From Auanema rhodensis (taxonomy: Eukaryota; Nematoda; Chromadorea; Rhabditida; Rhabditidae), in contig OZ059900.1 in the NCBI GenBank assembly GCA_964057225.1, positions 26,241,638 through 26,305,637 of the forward strand: DNA of 64,000 nt. Direction: 5' to 3'. Position numbers and translations under genes: made by a program. The notes beneath the pieces were generated by a model. The model saw only the letters and a program-made list of their open reading frames with translations, did no database searches and was not told the origin of the DNA. Positions 52,943 through 60,379 of this stretch are shown piece after piece. Every line of letters starts with the position of its first letter. Within the stretch, counting starts at the first letter, position 1.

Positions 52943-53659
52943 AAACATAGACTGGAAAAAGCAAAAAAAATTACTAGTTTTCTTAAGCAAGGCCGCGTTT
53001 CAGACGTATTTTTTACAGATGAAATAATTTTCACTTTTCAGCCTCTCCCGAACAGACAGAATTATCGACAACTGATGAGAATAGATGGAAGAACAAATCA
53101 GAAAAGAATCATTGCTGAGAGATCTCTCTTCACCAAATCTTTGATGGTTTGGGGAGGAATCACAGCAAAATTGAAGACACCGCTTGTTTTCATTGAAAGG
53201 AACGTCAAAATCAATGCGACCGTGTATCAAAAAACCATATTAGAAGACGTTTTAGGACCATGGATAAGGTGCAACTTCAAAAATCAGGAAATGATTCTTC
53301 AACAGGATTGGGCACCTGCTCATAGTGCCAAAACGACGATGGACTACTGTAAAACCCATTTTCCAGGGTTCTGGGGCAAAGATGTATGGCCTTCCTGTTC
53401 ACCTGACCTCAACCCAATGAACTATTCAGTATGGGGACTACTTCAATCCAAAATAGAGAAGCAACATTTTACTAGTTTGGATTCGCTGAAGCTAGCTTTA
53501 ATCAAAGCATGGGACGAAATAGATGAGGATTACCTGTGGTCAACGGTGAACAATTTCGAAAAGAGGATAGCAGCGGTAACTAAAGCAAAAGGAGCCCATT
53601 GTTTTGTTTTTGAAATAATGAGATTTAAAGAGCGACACATACTTCTCACCCACCCTGTA
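52943..53659 (+). pseudogene. maT-type (DD37D) mariner-like transposase, 5'-truncated
   Basis: The catalytic domain of a Tc1/mariner-superfamily transposase, open for about 235 codons but lacking the first ~130 residues (the DNA-binding helix-turn-helix part). The first Asp is in FFTDE, the second in LQQDWAPAH and the third acidic position in PDLNPMNYSVWG. The spacing from second to third is 37, the maT signature, but the third residue is Asn where the family has Asp, so it should be inactive. The 3' terminus cacccaccctgta at 53647-53659 looks like the family's terminal repeat (CAGGGTG on the other strand) next to TA. The frame runs through this terminus to a stop at 53683. The left end is replaced by MITE sequence at 52942. 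The family call rests on motif spacing recalled from known maT elements. Confidence 0.85.
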
Positions 53660-53662
53660 TAT

Positions 53663-53683
53663 ATTACTTATAGAGCGATATAA

Positions 53684-53733
<50 letters not shown>

Positions 53734-53764
53734 AAAAATCTAAAAACATGTTTTTTTTTGGCTC
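53663..53764. repeat. Single arm of the hairpin element with expanded (TA)n
   Basis: It begins attacttatagagcgatat and ends acatgtttttttttggctc, like the left arm and loop at 51438-51510, but the central TA tract has grown and the right arm is missing. It runs straight into the MITE block at 53765. Confidence 0.8.
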
Positions 53765-53881
53765 AAGGGGCGCCACCATTTTGATAAAAAAGAGAGCTAG
53801 TATCAGAGAACTATTACAAAATCTTGGCGCCACCATTTTGATATTAGAAAGAGGTAGTGTCAATAACATAGTACAGTGATA
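53765..53881. repeat. GGCGCC MITE-like block, two tandem arms
   Basis: Two direct copies of the arm ggcgccaccattttgat (53769 and 53827), the second followed by gaggtagtgtcaataacata. The segment from about 53810 through 53950 recurs almost identically at 57530-57668, so it is a dispersed unit. Arms pointing the other way follow at once at 53903, giving a palindromic arrangement. Confidence 0.75.
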
Positions 53882-54017
53882 CTCTCTCCCCCTCTTATTG
53901 AAATGGTGGCGCCAAGATTTCGCAATACCACTACAACACTCTCTCCCCCTCTTATTAAAATGGTGGCGCCAAGATTTCGCAATAGATATACTTATTGTAT
54001 ATACATATATATGTATC

Positions 54018-54491
54018 TTAATCATGCAAAATCATGCCACTGTTTTGGAAAAAGGAAAGTAAAACACCCACCAATTCCTAAAAATTACTGTCAGTATTTT
54101 TCACAATTTTTTCTTAACCAAATAACTTTATAGTTAGAAATGGGGTGAATTTGACCCCAGTCGGTCGTGAAGACTTAGATAGACTTTTATTACAAAAAAC
54201 TATTTGTTTATATAGGCGTGCTGACAGATGCGTTTTTGGTCAGCTGAAACAGTTTACTGAAACTCACCATAATCCGCAGTTTGTAGAAGTCACAGTAAGT
54301 TGTTCAGAAACTAAACACAAAACTATAAATTCGAAATTGAGATAAGCGACATTGAATCTTGCTTTGGAAGTTCACCAAGATGGGAAAAATACCTGGCGGA
54401 ACCTCGCTGTAAAAAAGAACGCCAACAACTTTACACCATAGTCTATCAGAGAATTGAGTTACATTGCTTTGAACTTCAGAATGATCAATAA
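54018..54491 (+). CDS. Unrecognised spliced gene, copy 1 (5' end missing)
   Basis: I do not recognise this family. Three coding blocks are inferred: about 54018-54089, 54134-54294 and 54342-54491 (stop TAA), with introns of 44 and 47 bp. The second intron starts at a strong donor (caca|gtaagt); the acceptors are tttatag and attgag. The blocks read KSCHCFGKRKVKHPP to NY, then GVNLTPVGRED through HHNPQF, then ISDIESCFGSSPRWEKY through LQNDQ. Block 2 is exactly 161 bp in both this and the inverted copy at 55851, which supports the model. An AATAAA-like signal overlaps the stop. Upstream, the left TIR of the enclosing element interrupts the gene, so it probably has no start of its own. It is Cys-containing, with no signal peptide or membrane segment in view. 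Protein similarity between the copies, with the intron positions kept, argues for true coding sequence. Confidence 0.65.
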
Positions 54492-54804
54492 TAAAATAAA
54501 CAGTTTTTCATAAGCATGTTATTATTCAACAGCAGAATAAAGAAAGTTTGATAGAATATGAAATATTCTTGAATTCTTCTTTTTAATATGTAGTACATAG
54601 CAAACAATATTGTAATTGTGAAGACAGAAACATAAAAAATAACAATTTATTTTAAATTTCTTAAAAAACAAAAAACGTTCTGAAAAAAATCATTCATTGA
54701 TAGAAACATGAAATTTGATTCAGAAACTGAAAGCTCATTTAGAAAAACAAAATAAGTATTTAGTTTAAAAACGAACGTTCAAATTCTTAAGACAAAACAA
54801 TATT
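54492..54804. other. AT-rich spacer
   Basis: No coding frame, RNA gene or tandem repeat is apparent. It holds the likely 3' flank of the + strand gene copy (aataaaataaa at 54488-54498) and simple A/T-rich sequence. Confidence 0.6.
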
Positions 54805-55254
54805 TCAACAGCTCAGTATGTAAACCTCTCCAGAATAACAAAAGGACATTTGTACAAGATAGGGATTGTTAAAGACATGTAAACGACAAATAAACCAAAC
54901 CAAAAGGAACGGTGCTTTTAGCATTTTAGAACGTCTGATATTCTCAGCTTCCTCTAACACTTTCCGGATGGTCCATCGTGAGACGTTGAGATTCAGAATT
55001 CGTCCAATTTCGGTGCAGCTTCGCTCACTATTGGACGCAAGACGGATTATACTGCGTCTGTCACGTTCAGTGAGGAGTCGTTTCCTACCAGATTCGTTTT
55101 TCCTACTTTCAGTCGTACCACGTAACAGATATCTAGTTATCGTGGATCGCGCTCTTCCGAGTTCTTGAGCAATTTGTTCATGACTCATACCGAATCGGCG
55201 ATAAGAGTCAATTTGGGTTTTTTCCACAACAGATAAATCTACCTTAGGGGGCAT
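54805..55254 (-). pseudogene. Tc3/Tc1-like transposase N-terminal fragment
   Basis: From the ATG at 55254 it encodes MPPKVDLSVVEKTQIDSYRR, then FGMSHEQIAQELGRARSTI (first helix-turn-helix, residues about 10-45), a basic GRKR linker, and a second helix-turn-helix at RRSIIRLASNS through WTIRKVLEE (about residues 70-105), ending in the typical RRSKMLKAPF. This is the bipartite DNA-binding region of Tc1/Tc3 transposases. The remaining 40 residues do not resemble the family and no DDE domain follows, so the catalytic half is lost. A cryptic donor-like gtttgg follows the last conserved codon, but no downstream exon was found. It could not move anything itself. Confidence 0.85.
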
Positions 55255-55544
55255 TCTGTAGTCAAAACATGAGGCTTTCAAAAAAATAAGAAAAAAAATC
55301 TAACCTTGATTCACAGCAAAAGTTATGAAGTTATGTTTTAGAAACAATAATCAAGGATTTTTTCGAAAAAGCATCATTTAGCCAAAAAAATTTTACAATC
55401 ATGTTTTACAATTGTTTTTATTATTATTATGTGTATATTTTATGATACTATTTATGGTTATTATATGAAAAAATTTACTTTAAAAATAACAAAATTATTA
55501 TGAAATTTTTCAATGTTACATTATTTTGCACCAGAGTGTCAATA
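55255..55544. other. AT-rich spacer inside the long-TIR element
   Basis: This lies 5' of the Tc3-like fragment and is about 80% A/T with short runs such as tttttattattattatg. No gene, hairpin or repeat array is recognised. Confidence 0.6.
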
Positions 55545-55669
55545 TGTATATACAATAAGTATATATATTGCGAAATCTTGGCGCCACCATTTTAATAAGA
55601 GGGGAAGAGAGTGTTGTAGTGGTATTGCGAAATGTTGGCGCCACCATTTCAATAAGAGGGGGGGAGAGA

Positions 55670-55850
55670 ATGAATATACTCGAGGTTTACTCTAAATGTA
55701 CTTAAAAATCTAGTTTGTGATTTACTTGAGATTCACTTGTTGTTAACATGAGATCTTGTTCGAGATTTACTTGAAGTTTATTCGAGATTTACTTAAAATG
55801 TTCTTAACTAACAAATTTATTTCACTTGGCTTTAAAACATGACATAAGTT
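55670..55850. repeat. Degenerate short repeats (gagatttactt)
   Basis: Irregular copies of gatttacttgagattcactt and gagatttacttgaagttta fill this stretch, with a further copy at about 56943-56962 on the far side of gene copy 2. It may be a decayed minisatellite or the matching flanks of an older insertion. Confidence 0.5.
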
Positions 55851-56420
55851 TTATCTTTGGTCGCTCAAACAAAGTCTTTCTTTTTCAACTTGAACTTTGA
55901 GGCAATGTGAGTCAACTTCTTTACAAATCAGAGTGAAAAGTTGCTTGTGTTCTTTTAAACAAATGCGTGGTTTTGCGATAAATTCTTTCCGTTTGGAAGA
56001 ACGTCCGAATCGGGTTTCTATTTCATTCAACTTGAATTATAAACTCAGAGTTTGTGCATAATTTGTTTGAACAATCGTACTGAGATGTTAGCAAATTGGG
56101 GATTATGATAGTTATCAGTAAATTTTTTTATAATACCGAACACCCATTTATTGATTCGCCAAAACAAGCAGATGGTATTTTGATTATAAAGGTTACCGCA
56201 CTCTTCACGACTGACAGGTGTCAAGTACACACCTTCACAAACTGTAATAGCTTTTTTATTGAAAAAATATGAAATGATACTCAACAATAGTTTTTCAAGT
56301 CATGCGGTAGTTTGACTTTACTTTTCTCAAAACATTTGCAATTTGTTGGAGGACAATCTGTTCTTAATCTTACTTTGGAATGGTTAAGAAATTCATTCAA
56401 CAATTTAAAAAGGATTGAAA
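55851..56420 (-). CDS. Unrecognised spliced gene, copy 2
   Basis: I do not recognise the family. On the minus strand the blocks are about 56420-56286, 56241-56081 (161 bp) and 56030-55851 (stop TAA), joined by 44 and 50 bp introns with acceptors attacag and attcaag. The first block contains LRTDCPPTNCKCFEKSKVK, the second GVYLTPVSREECGNLYNQ through YHNPQF, the third LNEIETRFGRSSKRKEF through CLSDQR. Compared with copy 1, exon 2 is about 50% identical (27 of 54 residues), with the same length and intron phases. Divergence without stops or frameshifts in these blocks suggests both lineages evolved under coding constraint. The 5' end is unresolved: upstream of about 56420 the frame is soon stopped and no ATG is clear. 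A TATA box (56859-56866) and a heat-shock-element array (57005-57217) lie upstream in the same orientation. Charged and Cys-containing, with no membrane segment seen. Confidence 0.68.
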
Positions 56421-56858
56421 CGATAAAGATATTTCAACCGCTTATAACTGTTTAACGGGTTTAACAAAAGATTTCAGAAAGAAAAGCTTTTTTATTGACT
56501 CATGTTCACATAGGGAGTAGGTTCTGTTTCAAGGTTTTGTGATTGATGTCTACGAACTTAATTCATAGCTGGACCTTCGATCCATTGAGGTTGTTCTTTT
56601 TGTGCATGGGCTCTACCAATCCAATGGATTCTATTTCAAAATGCAGATTCCTGTTTCGGACGAGAGTTAAATAAACTCTCTAAAACTACCAAATAAATTA
56701 TATAAAAAATTTTAAGTTTATTTAAACAGAATATAAAATGAATTAAAATCTAAATAAACTAACTTCTTCTTGGAAGGCGAGAAGATGTTGTTGCTGATTC
56801 TGCTACATGTTAAAGATCCAGTTATCGGGAACAATGAGTTTTTTTTCTGAACCCCTCT
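56421..56858 (-). other. Unresolved 5' region of gene copy 2
   Basis: No clear exon. A coding-like frame on the minus strand at about 56633-56492 (HWIGRAHAQKEQPQWIEG, then after one TAA, VRRHQSQNLETEPTPYVNM) is broken by the in-frame stop and ends in another. It may be a decayed exon or captured gene piece. The rest is AT-rich. Confidence 0.4.
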
Positions 56859-56866
56859 CTTATATA
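56859..56866 (-). promoter_or_regulatory. TATA box facing gene copy 2
   Basis: The minus strand reads tatataagagaggggttcag, a good TATA element 140-350 bp downstream (minus-strand sense) of the heat-shock-element array. Degenerate nGAAn/nTTCn pentamers (gaatgttct, tttcgaaatttct) fill the interval. A ttcag followed by an A run could be a trans-splice acceptor. The assignment is by pattern only. Confidence 0.5.
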
Positions 56867-57004
56867 CCTTTACCGTAAGAATTTCTGGAAAACTATCGAA
56901 TGTTCTAAAATTTTCAGAAATTTCGAAAAAGAACATGACTATTGATTTACTTGAGATTCACTTTTGATAAACAACTACAAAGTTTTGATAAACAACTACA
57001 AATA

Positions 57005-57217
57005 AAACATTCTAGAACATTCTAGAACAATCTAAAACATTCTAGAACATTCTAGAACATTCTAAAACATTCTAAAACATTCTAGAACATTCTAGAACAA
57101 TCTAAAACATTCTAGAACATTCTAGAACATTCTAAAACATTCTAAAACATTCTAAAACATTCTAGAACAATCTAAAACATTCTAGAACATTCTAGAACAT
57201 TCTAAAACATTCTAGAA
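57005..57217. promoter_or_regulatory. Minisatellite of heat-shock elements (HSE array)
   Basis: About 21 copies of a 10 bp unit, attctagaac or attctaaaac. Read as pentamers it alternates aGAAc and aTTCt without a gap, which is the canonical HSF binding arrangement. TTCTAGAA occurs 12 times. The order of G-type and A-type units repeats about every 70 bp, three times, so the array itself grew in seven-unit blocks. HSF binds contiguous inverted nGAAn units cooperatively. Similar HSE minisatellites are carried by Helitrons in Caenorhabditis, though no Helitron end was identified here. Confidence 0.85.
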
Positions 57218-57239
57218 AGCTTGTGTTTAATAATTAAGC

Positions 57240-57475
57240 TTAAGCTCGATATACCTAAACCAAAGTTCGATAGTTAAGCCCATGTTCGATACACCTAAGC
57301 CAAAGTTTGATAGTTAAGCCTAAGCTCGAAATACCTAAGCCAGAATTTTTATAGTCAAGAACAAGTCTGATGTACATAAACCAGAGTTCGAAAGTTAAGC
57401 CTTAGCTGGATGTAACCTGAACCTAAACTATAGTTTGATAGTCAATCCTTAGCTTGATAAATCGAAAAAATAAAG
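57240..57475. repeat. Degenerate ~40 bp minisatellite
   Basis: Five to six copies of a unit like aagctcgatatacctaaacc followed by aaagttcgatagttaagcc. Anchors lie at about 57245, 57285, 57325, 57366, 57406 and 57453. Divergence grows to the right. It follows the heat-shock-element array within 25 bp. Confidence 0.8.
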
Positions 57476-57478
57476 ACT

Positions 57479-57669
57479 ATTACGAAATCTTAGCGCCACC
57501 ATTTTGATATTAGAGAGAGGTAGTATCAAAGTACTATTACGAAATCTTGGCGCCCCCATTTTGATATTAGAGAGAGGTAGTGTCAATAACATAGTACAGT
57601 GATACTCTCTCCCCCTCTTATTGAAATGGTGGCGCCAAGATTTTGCAATACCACTACAACACTCTCTCT
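57479..57669. repeat. GGCGCC MITE-like palindromic block
   Basis: Two direct arms (cttagcgccaccattttgat, cttggcgcccccattttgat) followed by an inverted arm (aaatggtggcgccaagattt at about 57625). The segment from about 57530 matches 53810-53950 nearly exactly, including gtgtcaataacatagtacag. Satellite C starts at its right edge (actctctct|ttgataat). Confidence 0.8.
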
Positions 57670-60379
57670 TTGATAATAGTGCATGGTAACCATGACTTTG
57701 AAATTTACGTGAACTTTAATTTATGCTAATCAAATGTACACGTGATGTGCACTTGGTATGTAACTCGCTTCCCGTGAAAGATAAAGAGATGCGGTTTTCA
57801 AAATTAGATTCCCCATGTCCATTTAGTCTAAAAACAAATTTCTATTGATAATGGTGCATGGTAACAATGACTTTAAAATTTACGTGAAATTTAATTTATG
57901 CTAATTAAATGTCCACGTGATGTGCACTTGGTATGTAACTCGCTTCCCGTAAAAGATAAAGAGATGCGGTTTTCAAAATTAGATTTCCTATGTCCTTATT
58001 AGTCTAAAAACAAATTTTTATTGATATTGGTGCATGGTAACCATGACTTTAAAATTTACGTGAACTTTAATTTATGCTAATTAAATGTACACGTGATGTG
58101 CACTTGGTATGTAACTCGCTTCCCGTGAAAGATAAAGAGATGCGGTTTTCAAAATTAGATTCCCCATGTCCATTTAGTCTAAAAACAAATTTCTATTGAT
58201 ATTGGTGCATGGTAACAATGACTTTAAAATTTACGTGAACTTTAATTTATGCTAATTAAATGTACACGTGATGTGCACTTGGTATGTAACTCGCTTCCCG
58301 TATAAGATAAAGAGATGCGGTTTTCAAAATTAGATTCATCGTATCCATATTAGTCTAAAAACAAATTTTTATCGATATTGGTGCATGGTAACCATGACTT
58401 TAAAATTTACGTGAACTTTAATTTATGCTAATTAAATGTACACGTGATGTGCACTTGGTATGTAACTCGCTTCACGTGAAAGATAAAGAGATGCGGTTTT
58501 CGAAATGAGATTCCCCATGTCCATATTAGTCTAAAAACAAATTTTTATTGATATTGGTGCATGGTAACCATGACTTTAAAATTTACGTGAACTTTAATTT
58601 ATGCTAATTAAATGTACACGTGATGTGCACTTGGTATGTAACTCGCTTCACGTGAAAGATAAAGAGATGCGGTTTTCGAAATGAGATTCCCCATGTCCAT
58701 ATTAGTCTAAAAACAAATTTCTATTGATATTGGTGCATGGTAACAATGACTTTAAAATTTACGTGAACTTTAATTTATGCTAATTAAATGTACACGTGAT
58801 GTGCACTTGGTATATAACTCGCTTCCCGTATAAGATAAAGAGATGCGGTTTTCGAAATGAGATTCCCCATGTCCATATTAGTCTAAAAACAAATTTCTAT
58901 TGATATTGGTGCATGGTAACAATGACTTTAAAATTCACGTGAACTTTAATTTATGCTAATTAAATGTACACGTGATGTGCACTTGGTATGTAACTCGCTT
59001 CCCGTATAAGATAAAGAGATGCGGTTTTCAAAATTAGATTCATCGTATCCATATTAGTCTAAAAACAAATTTTTATCGATATTGGTGCATGGTAACCATG
59101 ACTTTGAAATTTACGTGAACTTTAATTTATGCTAATTAAATGTACACGTGATGTGCACTTGGTATGTAACTCGCTTCACGTGAAAGATAAAGAGATGCGG
59201 TTTTCGAAATGAGATTCCCCATGTCCATATTAGTCTAAAAACAAATTTTTATTGATATTGGTGCATGGTAACCATGACTTTGAAATTTACGTGAACTTTA
59301 ATTTATGCTAATTAAATATACACGTGATGTGCCCTTGGTATGTAACTCGCTTCACGTGAAAGATAAAGAGATGCGGTTTTTGAAAATAGATTCCCCATGT
59401 TCATTTAGTCTAAAAACAAATTTCTATTGATATTGGTGCATGGTAACAATGACTTTAAAATTTACGTGAACTTTAATTTATGCTAATTAAATGTACACGT
59501 GATGTGCACTTGGTATGTAACTCGCTTCACGTGAAAGATAAAGAGATGCGGTTTTCGAAATGAGATTCCCCATGTCCATATTAGTCTAAAAACAAATTTT
59601 TATTGATATTGGTGCATGGTAACCATGACTTTGAAATTTACGTGAACTTTAATTTATGCTAATTAAATATACACGTGATGTGCCCTTGGTATGTAACTCG
59701 CTTCACGTGAAAGATAAAGAGATGCGGTTTTTGAAAATAGATTCCCCATGTTCATTTAGTCTAAAAACAAATTTCTATTGATATTGGTGCATGGTAACAA
59801 TGACTTTAAAATTTACGTGCACTTTAATTTATGCTAATTAAATGTACACGTGATGTGCACTTGGTATATAACTCGCTTCCCGTATAAGATAAAGAGATGC
59901 GGTTTTCAAAATTAGATTCATCGTATCCATATTAGTCTAAAAACAAATTTTTATCGATATTGGTGCATGGTAACCATGACTTTAAAATTTACGTGAACTT
60001 TAATTTATGCTAATCAAATGTACACGTGATGTGCACTTGGTATGTAACTCGCTTCACGTGAAAGATAAAGAGATGCGGTTTTCGAAATGAGATTCCCCAT
60101 GTCCATATTAGTCTAAAAACAAATTTCTATTGATATTGGTGCATGGTAACAATGACTTTAAAATTTACGTGAACTTTAATTTATGCTAATTAAATGTACA
60201 CGTGATGTGCACTTGGTATGTAACTCGCTTCACGTGAAAGATAAAGAGATGCGGTTTTCGAAATGAGATTCCCCATGTCCATATTAGTCTAAAAACAAAT
60301 TTTTATTGATATTGGTGCATGGTAAGCATGACTTTGAAATTTACGTGAACTTTAATTTATGCTAATGAAATGTACACGT
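57670..60379. repeat. Satellite C: tandem array of a ~175 bp unit
   Basis: About 15 copies; ggtgcatggtaac recurs at roughly 57681, 57856, 58032, 58207 and so on. Each unit carries the palindrome-rich stretch tacacgtgatgtgcacttgg (CACGTG and GTGCAC) and many a second CACGTG in gcttcacgtgaaag, which alternates with gcttcccgtgaaag or cccgtataag. A two-unit block with the rare forms taaatatacacgtg and gcccttgg recurs 351 bp apart (59311 and 59662). The unit is unrelated by eye to satellites A and B. No coding frame is present. Confidence 0.95.

Larger units (their letters stand above)
53882..55669. mobile_element. ~1.8 kb element with ~125 bp terminal inverted repeats
   Basis: The left end (53882-54006) and right end (55545-55669) are inverted copies of each other. 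Each consists of two subrepeats of the form ctctccccctcttatt, then atggtggcgccaagatttcg, then caataccactacaacac, ending inward in tacttattgtatatac. Between them lie 1.5 kb holding exons of an unrecognised spliced gene (+ strand) and the N-terminal half of a Tc3-like transposase (- strand). No complete transposase is present, so it would be non-autonomous. No clear target-site duplication was found at the outer ends, so the exact borders are approximate. The alternative is two independent MITEs that happen to bracket the segment in mirror orientation. Confidence 0.6.

Noticed and set aside
53000-53230. 76-codon minus-strand frame
   Set aside because: It is antisense to the well-supported maT transposase domain.
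53732-54133. Short open frames on both strands over the GGCGCC arms (repeating WRHHFNKRGRE or its counterpart)
   Set aside because: The repeated peptide only reflects translation of the MITE arms, and the same words appear at 52832 and 55513.
56718-56936. 72-codon minus-strand frame between the TATA box and gene copy 2
   Set aside because: It starts upstream of the TATA box, resembles no known protein and has no homologous counterpart near gene copy 1. It is kept only as part of the unresolved 5' region.
56860-57475. Helitron
   Set aside because: HSE arrays are known Helitron cargo in Caenorhabditis, but neither a 5' TC end nor a 3' hairpin followed by CTRR could be placed.
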